In this document: positions 22,702 to 34,175 of the stretch, in pieces
How positions within the stretch are numbered: position 1 is the first letter of the stretch
How the letters are laid out: the number at the start of each line of letters is the position of its first letter
Origin: Patagioenas fasciata
Taxonomy: Eukaryota > Chordata > Aves > Columbiformes > Columbidae
Assembly: GCF_037038585.1 (NCBI RefSeq)
Contig: NC_092541.1
Span: forward strand, 5,831,445 to 5,895,444
Direction: 5' to 3'
Length of the DNA: 64,000 nucleotides
The notes under the pieces: generated by a model
Database searches by the model: none
What the model saw: only the letters and a program-made list of their open reading frames with translations
Told to the model about the DNA's origin: nothing
Program-made: the position numbers and the translations under genes

Positions 22702-23004
22702 TCAGCGCAGGTACCTTCTGCCAAAGTAGCGGCCGGAAATGCCAGAGAGGTCACAGCAGCCAGAGTTGATGGGCACTCCATCACAGCTGAGGATTCTGCC
22801 AACAGCAGCAGAGGTGGAGGAGCCCACAACGGTGTTCTGTGGGAAGGAGCTGAGGATGGGGCCAGGCAGGGTCACCACCACAGGGGAGGGCTCGATGACA
22901 ACGGTGGAGCTCTGGCACTGCCTGACACAGGGCTCATTGCAGCTGTTGGCCAGTGGGGTCGGACCACAGGGCTGGCAGGGCAGGCACTGGTTGTAGCAGG
23001 ACAT
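22702..23004 (-). CDS. Feather beta-keratin B
   Basis: A complete 100-residue feather keratin, nearly identical to A and C: MSCYNQC start, QSSTVV in place of QDSRVV, and [11 protein letters not shown] tail. The coding sequence is in exon 2, whose 5' end is 23025 after a CTCTCTCACAG acceptor. The 5'UTR intron is 23026-23387 with an intact donor (CAG|GTGAGT), unlike keratin A. TATA box and poly(A) signal are present, so this copy looks fully expressible. The 5' leader has diverged from the A/C type (ACCCTCAAGAAATG before the start), consistent with module B being an older duplicate. Confidence 0.95.
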   Translation of the reverse strand: MSCYNQCLPCQPCGPTPLANSCNEPCVRQCQSSTVVIEPSPVVVTLPGPILSSFPQNTVVGSSTSAAVGRILSCDGVPINSGCCDLSGISGRYFGRRYLR

Positions 23005-23447
23005 TTCTTGAGGGTGGATATGAAGCTGTGAGAGAGGGCAGGGAGGAAGCAGAGCATAGAAGTGTGCGAGAAGCAGCCTGGTTACCCTGTCAGAAAGAAG
23101 CCAAGGCCACTACTGAGTGGGGAGCTGGAAGCTGTGCCAGGAGCCACACAGTCTTCATGACACTAAAAGGAGCAGCCTGGCACAGAGAGGCTCTCTCTCT
23201 CCTACTGAATACACCAAAAGCCACCTCTGCCACCTCCCAGCCTCTTCCTAAGCAGAACATTTTCCCACTCCCCTCTCCCTAGACAAGAAGAGGCGATTCA
23301 CAGGAGAGATCATAGACAGTATCAGCTGAGATGTCCATTGGTGAGAGAAATGCCAAATTGGAAGAGGAGAAGAGGTTTCAGACTCACCTGGTTCCTGGGA
23401 AGAAGGAGCCAAGAGAAGTGGATGAGAGAGCAAGACCCTGGGCTGCC

Positions 23448-23454
23448 TTTTATA
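23448..23454 (-). promoter_or_regulatory. TATA box of keratin B
   Basis: TATAAAA on the minus strand, about 60 bases upstream of the exon-1 donor at 23388. Confidence 0.85.
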
Positions 23455-23469
23455 CCTGCTCTTCATTGC

Positions 23470-24970
23470 TGCAGGACCAGAGAGAACCTTGGAAAAGGTA
23501 ACAATTTTTTGACAAGCTCATTTTGAATGCAAACCATCACAGCTAATGAGATGGGCTGTGCTTTAGTTTCCTATACTGCTGCCTTTTCATTTCCAGGTTT
23601 GTTCCATGCCCATTCCTCAGTGAAGGCTTCTTATGATCCCTGGGATGAAAGGCCCAAGGATTTCTCAGGCAGTAATGAAGCAATGCAGGCAGAAGATTCA
23701 ACTGAAGAGTTTGATGGGTCTAGAGCAGACAAATGAGGTCATCCTGGGACACTCTCTTGGGTCTCTTTGAACTGCCATTCTCAGGAAAATTTAATCCTCC
23801 TCAGCTGGATGCCCATGGGTTCACATGCATGAGGACGTGCCAAGTCCTCATCTTTCCTGGCCTCCTCAGATCACCACTATGGTTCATTTTTTATACCATT
23901 CCAGGCCTGTGTTCTACGCTGTTCGGTTATGATCCCATCTTCTTAACACATCCCAGTCCCTGGGGTCCTTAGCAGAGTCCACGACCTTCTCCAGTACCAC
24001 AGTTCATGGTGTTGCTATGGGTGTTCTTTTCCTGTGTGTACTTGCAAGCTGCCAGGTTTGTGCAGATGCATGTGGGAGCACAGATTTATGTATAATTCCA
24101 TGCTAATGAGCATAAACCTCTATGTGTGTGTGTGTGTCCTTGGGTTTACACATCATGAGGGAACGCTCTGCTGGTGGCTGGGACATTCTCCACTACTCCC
24201 TTCATGAGCACCACAGAGCACCAGGGTCCCAGGGTCAGAAGGAGCCTGAGTGCAGCTGAGTGGTGATGGCACCCGCCTGCTGGAGATCTGTCCAGGGAAG
24301 AGGCTCTGAAATGCAGTCCCCGTCTCCTGAGCCATCGTTTTCCTGCCACTCCAAAGTTCTTGCTCCTCTGCCACGTATTTCAAACCACAACAAGGATGGT
24401 TTCACTTGAGTTTGATTCCATGATTTAACTCAATGTAACAACATTGGGTGTGTCTCAACATGGTTGGCAGTCTCCCCTCCCTGCATCTCCAGGCCAGGAC
24501 ACAGCTGCTCTCCCCAGTGCTAGAGAGTTCAAAAGGATGAGGTTTGCTTTATGGGAAAGAAGGAAAGCTGAGGAATCCTGCACAACCTTGTGCTGGCCAT
24601 CCCTGAGTGACTCTGCTTCCAATGCATTCTTAAATGTGTCTGAGATGGAACACAACCCACCACACTGGATTTGGGAATCAATCCCCAAAGCCAGCCACAG
24701 TCCCTCTTTCTAACCAGGTTTGTGTCTCAGTGGGTGCATTTTCTAAGCCTCCGCTCATGAATTTCCATCAGCTGGATCTCAGATATGACTTGTGGAAGGT
24801 GCAATTGTGAACTTTCCCCCTTCCATTTATTGACCTCAGGAAGATCAGTGACAGGGAGCTCTATTGGGAGAACTCAGCCAGGGCTGATTCCCCTCTCCAT
24901 GAAGCTGCTTCTGACCTGTGGCTCTAGTGATTCTGAGGGTGAACCCCGTTGCTGTCTCCTGGAGGATGTG
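23470..24970. other. Keratin-upstream intergenic block (module B)
   Basis: No gene seen; homologous to 10.9-12.5 kb. Contains a short (TG)n run near 24125. Confidence 0.5.
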
Positions 24971-24974
24971 GGGT

Positions 24975-25245
24975 TTTAAGGGAGACCCAGAGGAGCATGA
25001 GACAGCAGTGCGCCCTTGCAGCAAAAAGGAGCAACTGCATCCTGTGCTGTATTAGTGAAAGTGTTGCCCTCAGGTGCAGGAATATGACCCTGTCTCATTT
25101 GAGGTCTCACGTGGAGTAGTGCGGCCAGTTTGGGATTGCCTGATCCACAAAGGGAATGAGTTCATCAAATACAACCACGTCTCTTCAGGGGCTGATGAAC
25201 ATGCATATCAAAGAGAACGAGAGAACTGGGTCTGTTCTTCTTGGA
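24975..25245 (+). mobile_element. Old CR1 LINE, truncated at its 3' side
   Basis: Matches the inner part of the CR1 at 12565-13620 (gacagcagtgcgcccttgcag through ctgatgaacatgcatatcaa). It stops abruptly at about 25250 (atgtttcagggga), where the other modules continue for another ~400-700 bases into CR1 sequence and the V2 promoter. Confidence 0.7.
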
Positions 25246-25249
25246 GATG

Positions 25250-25387
25250 TTTCAGGGGAGGGAGAGGGAGAGGAAGAGGAGGAGACGGAGGAGGAGGAGG
25301 AAGAGGAGGAGCCGGAGGAGGCGGCCGTGCCGAAGCAAGGAGCCGGGGCTGGCAGGGGCAGCGAGGCGCGGGCGGCGGAGCGGCGGG
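25250..25387 (+). promoter_or_regulatory. GA-rich and CpG-rich 5'UTR of V2-2, upstream promoter missing
   Basis: The purine-rich 5'UTR is joined straight to CR1. The conserved block found before the other four family-2 leaders is absent. The CpG-rich last ~35 bases before the ATG are kept. Confidence 0.6.
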
Positions 25388-26438
25388 ATGCGGCGGTGCC
25401 GGGGCGCAGGGCTGGCGGGACTGGCCGCGGTGCTCCTGGGTGCGCGGGGCTGGCGGGGCTGGGTGGGGGCCGGGTCTCAGCCTGGAGCGTTCCCAGGGGA
25501 CCTCAGCACCAATTCTTCCCTCTCCTTCAACGTGTCCTTCCCCTCTCCCTGCCTCTCTGACATCTTTTATGATCCTTTCCCACCCCTCCACGTCCCCCCT
25601 TCCTGTTCTCCCTCTCTACTCTTCCTCTCTTCTCCATTGACCTACTCATCTTTGGACCCATCTCTCCATGCGTCAACTAGCTCTTCACGAACCCCTCTTC
25701 ACACTCTCTGAAACGCCTTTCTCATCTGTCCCTCTGCTTTTTTTACATCTGTAGGCATGTTTGCTTTTCTGCACTGCACCATACATCATGCTATTCCTCT
25801 GTTCATTTAGCAATTATTCTTCTTCTGAATTCAGCCCTCCATGTTTCACTGCAACGAACCAAAATCTCCCATCGCCTTTCCCTGCCATCTTTCGTCCATC
25901 TGTGCACATGACTGTCATTTGGTCTCTCAATGCATCAGTTTCAGGTTCCATGCCAGCCTTTCGTTCTTGCTCAACAGACCCACACAAGTATCATCTGCCA
26001 ACCATGTCAAGGAGTATATTTTCCCCAATTCTTCCGGTCTCGCTCTCTGTCACTGACACTGTTCCTAAAGATTTCTCAAGGGAAAGTGCCATCAGACCTG
26101 GGTGATCTTCGGTGATCTTTGGTCTTTCCTTCTCCTTTCTCTGCAGTGGCCGGAGCCAGAGCTCAGGTGCAACAGGACCTGTCAGCAGAGACCACCGAGG
26201 ACACCGGCATCAGCATCAACTGCTCACACCCCAACATACAGTCAAACGAGGTCATTTACTGGTACCGTCAGCTCCCAGGCCGAGGCCCCGCGTTCCTCGC
26301 ACTCGGTCACAAAGGCTCCAAACCGCTGTCGGACCCACCGGGTTGGCTGTCGGTGGCGGCAGACCGCCGGTCCAGCGCCCTGTGGCTCTCCCGGCCCCGG
26401 CGCGGGGACGCGGCGGTGTATTACTGCGCCGTGGGAGA
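25388..26438 (+). CDS. TRAV: T-cell receptor alpha V segment, family 2, copy 2 (V2-2)
   Basis: Leader exon 25388-25439, intron 707 bases with ctgcag acceptor, V exon 26147-26438. It is intact: SINCSH, YWYRQLPGRGP, DAAVYYC. This is the most divergent family-2 member in CDR1 and CDR2 (SNEVIYWY and FLALGHKGSKPL). Its intron hardly aligns with copy 1, yet from 26347 onwards it is identical to the other copies through the RSS. Coding potential is intact; transcription is doubtful because the conserved upstream block is deleted. Confidence 0.94.
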
Positions 26439-26477
26439 CACGGGGAGAGGAGCCGGGGCTGCGGCCGGGCACGAACC
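26439..26477 (+). other. 23-RSS of V2-2
   Basis: Heptamer CACGGGG, 23-base spacer, nonamer GCACGAACC (26469-26477), identical to V2-1. Confidence 0.88.
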
Positions 26478-26534
26478 GCCGCGGGCGGGGCCGGGCGGGT
26501 GTGGCGGGGGCGGGGGGACAGTCCCTTCCCGGGC

Positions 26535-26549
26535 CCGCCAGGGGGCGCT
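26535..26549 (+). promoter_or_regulatory. CTCF-like motif 3' of V2-2 RSS
   Basis: CCGCCAGGGGGCGCT in forward orientation, 57 bases after the nonamer, although the bases between have diverged from copy 1. Confidence 0.65.
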
Positions 26550-26582
26550 GCCGCTCTGCCCGCCGGCACCACCGCACCCCGC

Positions 26583-27345
26583 GAAATCACAGAATGGTCG
26601 GAGTTGGACGGAACCTCTGGAGATCACCTAGTCCAACCCATCTGCTAAAGCAGGTTCACCAGAGCAGATCACACAGGAATGCATCCAGGTGGGTCTTGAA
26701 TATTTCTGGAGAAGGAGACTTCCCAGCCTCTCTGGGCAGCCTGTTCCAGGGCTCTGGCACCCTCAAAGTAAAGATGTTTTTCCTTGTATTCAGATGGAGT
26801 CTCCTGTGCTTCAGCCTGTGCCCGTTGCCCCTCATCCTATCATTGGGCACCACGGAAAAGAGTCTGGTCTCATTCTCTTGACATCCACCCTTGAGATAGT
26901 TATAAACACTGATGAGATTCCCTCTCAGCCTTCTCCTCTCCAGGCTGAACACACACAGCTCCCTCGGTCTCTCTTCATAAGAAAGGTGCTCTAGGCCCCT
27001 AATCATCTTCGTAGTTGGCCGCTAGACTCCCTCCAGTAAATCCTTATCCTTCTTAAACTGGGGATCCCTGAACTGGACGCAGTAGTGCAGATGCAACCTC
27101 ACCAGGGCAGAGGGGAGGGGGACGATAACCTCCCTTGACCTGTTGGTCACACTCTTTATGTACCCCAGGATACCGTTGGCTTCCTTGGCCACAAGGGCAC
27201 ATTGTTGACTCATGGTCAACCTGTTGTCAACCAGAACTCCCAAGTCCTTCTCTGCAATGGTGCTTTCCAGCAGATCCACCTCTAAGCTGTACTGGTACCT
27301 GGGGTACCAGGGGCAGGACCCTACACTTGACCCCTGTTAAACCTC
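26583..27345 (-). mobile_element. CR1 LINE 3' end
   Basis: The minus strand reads, from the far end, AEKDLGVLVDNRLTMSQQCA, LVAKEANGILGYIKSV, then VRLHLHYCVQFRDPQFKKD and the CR1 3' region, to the terminal end next to V2-2 (cacagaatggtcggagttgg on the + strand). It is better preserved than most CR1 here and specific to module B, so younger than the V2 duplications. Confidence 0.92.
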
Positions 27346-27349
27346 ATCA

Positions 27350-28664
27350 GTCGTCTGACTAGCACCAGCATCAGAACTGCAGGGGTGTCACAGCTGCCTC
27401 TGCGCCTCGTAGGCCTTGGAGTCATCCACAGACACCTCTCCAGACTCTCACACTGGGCAAAAACATTCTCCCACCTCTCATCCCCCTCCCACTCCCACCA
27501 GGATACAGACAGAAATACCCCACCACAGGGGGGAGGAATTGTGACCAGAGCGGTGCCAGTGTCCTGTGGTGCCCAGGAAGGAGCAATTGCAGCTGCTGCA
27601 CCACTGGCTCATGGCGAGGAGCAGCGAGTTTCTACTCTGCACAGGGAGGCGGGCAGCAGAGATCCTCCTGCCCATGGGCAGCCACACAGCCCTCGCTCCT
27701 GCCGCATCGACCGGCCACTGCTCCCATGGAACAGAAGGAGTCTGTTCTTGGACTTTTTTCTTTCCCCACCAGCACAGCCAAGCGATCCCTGAGCAGATGC
27801 TTTCCTCTGGTCTGCATACAGAAGGACTCCAATGCTAAGATGCTAATGCAAAATTTGACTTGGAAAACAACAACCAGAAGGGAGTTCACATTTTGTTACT
27901 TTGTTGGAGCTTGGATATGTAGTTTAAAACTGTGTCCTCCATATACAAGCTTTCAGCGAGATTTCAAAATGGTCCTGCTAGTGTTACGAAGTCACTGCAT
28001 GCATGCGGTTCAGGAGTTCAAGCTCCACACCAACCAGGAACAGGGGATGTCAAGGTCACAGGCACCTTCAAGCACTCCCAACTGTGGCCGTGTTGAGACC
28101 ATGAGCTTGCGTGACGGAATTCAGAAGCTTTGTAGTTGAGGCCCAGGAGACAGGGTAAAAGCTTGGAATGGTCACACTGACCACAGCCCTAAGGGATGCC
28201 AGGTTCCTACTTGAAGAGTGAGACAGAAAGAGATTGGTTAAGCTACCCTAAGGGGCTGGAGGTCTGAGGTGAGAGCTGGCACTGAAGCAGGGACTGGTCA
28301 GTGCACTTCTAGGGGTGAGCCCTGTGCCTGCCCACTACAGTCCTCCCTGCCTGCTTATTAAATCCTTTTTAAGCGAGAAAGGGAAAGGCTGTCTCAGCCT
28401 GGAGACTCTCCACACCTCTAGGAACCTTTCTCTAAGTTATGAGTAGGTCCAGCACATCCCTGAGTTGAGGACTTCACTGCGAGCAGACAAGGAGCAGCGC
28501 ATTCTCATGATGGAGCACAGGACATCTCATTTTTGAAATGTCCAGAATGCTGAGGGAACCACAGGTGGTGCTGCTGGAGGAGGGAGAAACCCAGAAGGAG
28601 CATTTCAGGCACAGGAACAACACATCACTTCCCTTCCCCACTTCTACATTTGCTCCCCCCCCAG
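27350..28664. other. Intergenic before V1-3
   Basis: No gene seen. About 27.5-28.1 kb is shared with 45.5-46.1 kb behind V2-4, linking modules B and D. The part from 28.26 kb matches the V1-upstream block. Confidence 0.5.
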
Positions 28665-28748
28665 AGTGGTTTCCCGTAGCTCTGGTATCTCAGGGCTGGG
28701 AGGTGCTTTTCTGACTCTCACTTGATAAACAAGCAGGTTGGTCTCACC
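28665..28748 (+). promoter_or_regulatory. Putative V1-3 promoter-proximal block
   Basis: Conserved family-1 block (agtggtttcccgtagctctg, gggctgggaggtgcttttct) ending at the leader ATG. Confidence 0.45.
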
Positions 28749-29944
28749 ATGCACCTCGGGTATCTCGTCCTCACTGCCTTCCTGGGACAACTCTTCGGTA
28801 AGTCCTGGTTTTCTATAAATGCATCATTCTTATTCTTCTCCCAAGGAAACCCCCATGAACCTTGTCAAGGTCATGCAGAGAACTACTCATGAATAACAGC
28901 AAAATGCTGGGAAATGTCACCTCATATTTCTGGTTTTTCACTGGTTCTCTCTATTCTCTTACTGCTGGAAATGAGAAGGGAAAGATACCTCAGATCCTTT
29001 CTCTGCTTTTTCTCTGCCCTTTAATCGATCTCTCTCTACCTCTCTCTTCTGACCTACATGCTGTCCCCACAGGCGATCCCGGATCATTCTGTACTCCCAC
29101 ATTTCTCCCTTTACGATCCCAATTATTAACAGCCGATTCTGTCAAAGTCATTACACGGAATTTAAAGCTCTCATCCCATTGACATTAACAGGGTGTCCCA
29201 TTCTACCTCTGGGCTATCATGACCTCCAGTTATCTCCTAGTTGTTGACACAGACAGGGCTCCCTCTTTCCAACATTCAACTCAGCTGTGCGTTGACTCAG
29301 GGAGCCATGAACATATGAGATGACAAGGAATCCGGATGAATCTTTTTGTCATACCTCTGCAGGCTCCTCAACCTGCGGGAGGGCTGCAGGTCCCAGCACA
29401 TGAAGGTCAGGCATGACAGGTTGTTCCCTGGTCCTCTGGGCATTAGGAACAGGACCAGGGACACAGCACAGCTCTCCTCAGAGTCCAGCTCTTCTCTCCT
29501 GCCCAGAACTACTCTGCACCTTGCTGTCCCCATGCATCAGGATTCTCCTGCAGGGCAAGGGACAAGGAGACTTCTCCAGCAGAGTTTTGCGTTCATTCCT
29601 AGTTTGCTTTCCAGAGCCCTTCCCTGCAGAGCTGCTGACCTTCACTTTCTTCCAGGCACCATGGGGCAGGTCACTGTCACCCAGCAAGAAGGACAAGTCA
29701 CAGTGAAGCAGAGAGACACCTTCCAAACAACCTGCACATACCAGACTTCGTACTTTCGAGGCTTGCTCTGGTACCAGCAGAGGAAAGGCCAAGCTCCCCA
29801 GCTGGTCTCATATCACGCAGGATCTGGACTCAAGCGCAGCGACCGTTTAAGCACAACTCTGAACACCACGGGGAAATACAGCGTCCTGCAGGTGGAGGAA
29901 GTCGAGGTGTCTGACAGTGCCTTGTACCTCTGTGCTGTGCAAGA
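28749..29944 (+). CDS. TRAV: T-cell receptor alpha V segment, family 1, copy 3 (V1-3)
   Basis: Leader exon 28749-28797 (ends GQLF instead of GQLL; donor gtaagt), intron 858 bases, V exon 29656-29944 after tccag. The V exon is intact, with LLWYQQ and [14 protein letters not shown]1 is TSYFRG, CDR2 VSYHAGSG, and SDRLS replaces SDRFS. Several of its bases (caaacaacc, ctggtctcatatcac, ggatctgg) reappear in V1-4, although V1-4 is otherwise a duplicate of V1-1. Confidence 0.94.
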
Positions 29945-29983
29945 CACCCTGGTGCAGGGAGCTTCCTTGGCTGTGCAAGAACC
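29945..29983 (+). other. 23-RSS of V1-3
   Basis: Heptamer CACCCTG, 23-base spacer, nonamer GCAAGAACC (29975-29983). Confidence 0.9.
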
Positions 29984-31414
29984 CCGGGGAGGGAGGGGAT
30001 GTGTCTGTGCAAGGCCAAGCTTGTGGGATGGGACCCTGAGCTGTGCCCTGGCAGTGCTGCTTCCTCTGTGCCCCCAGGGATCTGCAGAGAAAGATCCTGT
30101 GATGTAACATTTTCTGTCCATTCCAGACACCATTTATGCACACATGGTCTTCAATATTCTCATACTATACTAAGTCAAGGCAGTATCTTCTTCCTACCAA
30201 TACATGGGAAGCTCCACTCTTTGGCAAAGTGCAAGCAGCACACACATGAGGCATTGCATTGACATATTAGTGATTTGTTCATCTTGACCGCTAGCAATAG
30301 CCACAGGCACATCTGTCCCCTGCAGCAGTATCTGGTTTTGTCTTATCTCAAGATGGAGACAACTGAAAACTGATTGCATTACGTTCTTTCCCTCTTGAAC
30401 TTCAGCCATGACAGTTGCATTTGAGGTGCTTTACCTTTACCTTCTGATCTCTCTTAGTATGACAATAAACCAAAACAAACACAAAGAAAAGCTCCTTCCA
30501 GGCAGCTCCCAGCTTGGGGCATCCATGGATCTTCATTCCCTTGTTCTCGCTGGGGAGGCAGCAAAAGCCTCAGCCACATATCAGCAGGTGTCTCATCTCT
30601 GCCACTGGAACATGGTCCCATGGTGTCTCTGGGGATATTAAAAATTCTCATGGGAGCTTGTCAGTCCCTTCTGCTCTTGTTGTATTATGAACTGGCACTT
30701 CTGGTAGCAAGTGTCCCGTATCTGCTGGATCAGGAATGATGTGCACTGCTCTCTTTCCCTAATGGGTTTTTCTGTCCTTTATTTTTTTTTGGGGGGGGGG
30801 AGAGGTGGCTCCTCAAGAGAAACATCTCCATGAACAGCAGCGGTTGCAGAAACTCCCAGTGCAGGACCAGGCACTGTCCCACACTCTGCTGGCTCAGGGG
30901 GACACATGTGGCACAGCCTCGGCTCTGCAGACAGTTCCTCTCCAAGCTTCACATTGTCATGTGTGACAGCCCAATGCCTGTACCAGCCTGGGCCCCACAC
31001 CCTGTCCCCTGGGCAAACACAAAGGCTACGCCAGCACAACAGCACAGCCCAGAGAAAGGCTGCATTGCCATTGACCAACAGGAGCAAATGTCACACCAGC
31101 TTTGAAAAGTGTCAAGATTGTCCAAAGCAGCTGTAACATTCTGTACCCTTAATGTGCAACCATCCTCAGTTCCCTTGGGAGCTGCACACCCCCGTCTCCA
31201 GGAAGGAAACACCAGGCAGCCAGTGACCTGAGCCTATAGCAGGAGCCCCTGAATTTCTAAATTTCAGGTGCAACTGGTTAGGCTAGAGCAAGAAAGCAAG
31301 AGCAGCAGGCAGGAGTGAGGATGACCCAGACCACAGCCCAGGTCAGGCAGTGCCCACACTAGCAGGGTGCAAGGGTGCAGGTGTCCATGGGTGACTATGA
31401 CTCTATCTCTGCTG
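29984..31414. other. Intergenic after V1-3
   Basis: No gene seen. Contains a run of nine T then ten G at 30782-30800, which is prone to sequencing error. About 31.13-31.41 kb matches 6.7-6.96 kb ahead of the CR1 endonuclease fragment. Confidence 0.5.
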
Positions 31415-32526
31415 CAGGACCAAAATGGATGGGCACAAGCAAACCAGGACATGGATGGGGTGTATTGAAGACAACTTTCTGATGCAGACATTCCATGAAT
31501 GGACATGGGGAGAGGCTCTGTTGGACCTGCTACTCAAAAATGAAGAAGAACTATTGGATGATGTAGAGTTCAAGGGTAGCCTTGCCTGCAGTGACTTGGA
31601 CACTGTGGAGCTCAAGATCTACAGAGGACTGAGCAAGTCAAATAGGACTGCTACGTCCCCCACTCCAGGAGAGCACATCTCAGTCTCATCAGGGCCCTAC
31701 CTGCTTGGCAGGTTGCAATGGGAAACTGTCTTGGAGCTCAGAGGGTCCCAGCAGAGCTGGCTGCCCTTCAAGGACAGCCCTGTCAGAGCACAAAGATGGT
31801 CCTCTGCCATGTGGAGGAAAAAGCACAGCTGGAGGGGAAAGCTGCAAGGGGGGTGAAGGGAACCAAGAAAAGAATCTTGTAGCCTATTGGCAGCAAAAGG
31901 AAGGGTCAGCCAATTAGAGTTCATTGCTTAGTACAGAAAGGGACCTGGTGAAAAATGGTAGGAGAAAGGCTGATGTACTCAGTGCCTTATTCTCCTCAGT
32001 TTTTTCTCATATGGCTTCTCCTCAGGCCTATCACACCCCTGAACCTCCCCACAGATGCTATGGGAATAAAGCAGTACCCACAGTAGAAGAAGGAATAGAG
32101 AAGCTCTTACTACCATTTGGATATGCACATGTTCAAGGGCTCACTTCCAGACCCATTCAAGTGTGCTCAAGGAGCTGACTGGACTCAGTCCCTGAAAGGC
32201 AGATGCAGCAAATACTCTCAGAAATCTCGTCTATACTCATTAAGGGCCAGAAGGGAACTGGGAGCAGCTCACATGGGACTTCTGAGGGTAAATCATGCCT
32301 CACCACCCTCAATACTTTCTATGAGGCGGTGACTGGCGCTATATGGAAGGGGAGGGACACTGGCTCTGGTGGAGTCTCCTTCCCTGGAGACATTCAAAGC
32401 CCGCCTGGACACATTCCTGTGTGACCTCACCTAGGCGTTCCTGCTCCAGCAGGGGGATTGGACTAGATGATCTTTTGAGGTCCCTTCCAATCCCAAACAT
32501 ACTGTGATACTGTGATACTGTGATAC
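31415..32526 (+). mobile_element. CR1 LINE, internally deleted
   Basis: Endonuclease part (WGEALLDLLLKNEEELLDDV, VEFKGSLACSDLDTVELKI), linker (AERKADVL-like, ASPQAYHTPEPP), the start of RT (EGKSCLTTLNTFYEAVTGAI), then a jump at about 32345 to the 3' end with SFPGDIQSPPGHIPV and the terminal repeat of actgtgatactgtgatactg type. It is complete enough to show which central part is missing. Confidence 0.88.
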
Positions 32527-32829
32527 CTTGACTTTCACAAGACTTTGACATACCTTCACGGGTGCACACACACGCACACCTATAAGCACACAGAGATCTG
32601 AACACTCACAGGCAAAAACACACTGAACGTCTGTTATTTGGAGCTCAGATCCAACTTGCAGGCAGTGCAGTTGAGGGCTTTCCCCCTTCCCTTTAGTGAC
32701 CTCAGTGAGATCAGTGCCAGGGAGCTCTGCCGGGAGAGCTCAGCCAGGGCTGATTCTCCTCTCCATGAAGCTGCTTTGAGCTGCTGCCCTAGTGCATCTG
32801 GGGGTGGCCAATCTCACTGCTCTCTCATG

Positions 32830-33620
32830 CGGTAACAGGCACTGTGGACACAGGAAGGAGAGTGGATGTGTGTATCTAGAGCACAACAAGACCTTTGGCA
32901 GCGTCTCTACTGTCATTACAAAACATGAGATGAATGGGTTCAGTGAAAGGAGGATAAGTAGGGTAAAAAATTGCCTGGACTACCAGGCTCAGAGAGTTGT
33001 GACCACAGTGCAAAGCCCAGCTGGCTGACACACATCAGTGAGGTCTAATATTAGGGATCAGTAGTGACACCAATACTGTTTGAGGTTTTCATGAATGCCA
33101 TGAGTGACAGGAAGTCTGTGGATAACAACCAGCAAGGGGAATGGGAAGTAACTGTGAGACACGGCTTTTGTTCAAAGAACCTGGACAGGCTGAAGAAATG
33201 GGCTGACTGGAACCTCATTAATGCCAAAAAGAGAAAGGGCAAGGTTTTGCATATGACAGAGAGATCAGTCCCTGCAGTCATGCAGGCTGGGGCTGGCTGC
33301 CGGGGAAACAGATCAAGAGAAAATGAGATGGGGTTTTAGGACACACTTAGCTGAACATAAGGCAGCAGTGTGCCCTTGCAGTAATTAGGACCAACTGTAT
33401 CCTGAGCTGTATTATTCAAATTGTTGACAGCAGGTGCTGGAAAATGATCCTGTCCCTCTGTCCCATCACAGACCACATCTGGGGTACTGCATCCAGGCTG
33501 GTGGTCTGTGCTCCAAGAGGAGTAGTGACATCCTGAAGGGAGTTCAACAAAGTCCACCGCATAAATTAGGGGCCATGAGAAGGTGAGAGAATTGGATCTG
33601 TTCACCTTAGTGATGTCTCA
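32830..33620 (+). mobile_element. Old CR1 LINE upstream of V2-3
   Basis: Homologue of 12565-13620: PILFEVFMNAMSD, LDRLKKWADWNLINAKKRKG, then the later CR1 region. In this module it directly follows the CR1 at 31415 with about 300 bases between; the keratin that lies between them elsewhere is absent. Confidence 0.8.
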
Positions 33621-33835
33621 GGGGAGAATTTCCTGTTTTCCACAATGACTTGTTCAGAGGAAAACAAGAAGATGGACCTAATCCACAGAACTGCCCAGGA
33701 AGCAGGGGAAATGTCCGGTAATGGGATCTCTTGTAGATGACCTCTGCAGGTCAATTCTCACATACATTCTGAATCTGGGTCCCCCCTCCCTGACGTCTGC
33801 ACAACCACGGGCACATAGGACCTCACACCTCCTCT

Positions 33836-34170
33836 GCCACAAACCAACTTTCAGTCATAGTGCTGGAAGTACACAGAGGCAGCTGAAGGGAGGCTCTCAG
33901 CCTCCTCACTGCCAACCGCAGGAAAGCAGTGGCTGCTGTTTCCAGCCCCTGAGCTCGGAGACAGCTCTGGGAAGCTGATCCATGTCCTGGCTCAAGTCTC
34001 TGCAGCTGCCCCAGGCTGCAGCTGGTGCAGTGTGGGTTTCTTCTTGCTGGAGGACAGACAGAGTACTTTCCCCAGGAGTCAAAGTTGTGGCTGTGCAGAG
34101 CCGTGGAGTCCTGTGAGCGGGCGACACACCGAGCGGCACCAACGCAGGACTCAGGTCCGGGGCGGAGCTG
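33836..34170 (+). promoter_or_regulatory. Putative V2-3 promoter block
   Basis: Same conserved block as at 13692 (aaaccaactttcagtcatag, cagtggctgctgtttccag), followed by the GA-rich 5'UTR. Confidence 0.5.
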
Positions 34171-34175
34171 GTGGT

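Noticed and set aside
26102-26881. 259-residue frame through the V2-2 exon
   Set aside because: It is a shifted frame of the V exon running into the CR1 behind it; the V reading frame with Cys/Trp/Cys is a different one.
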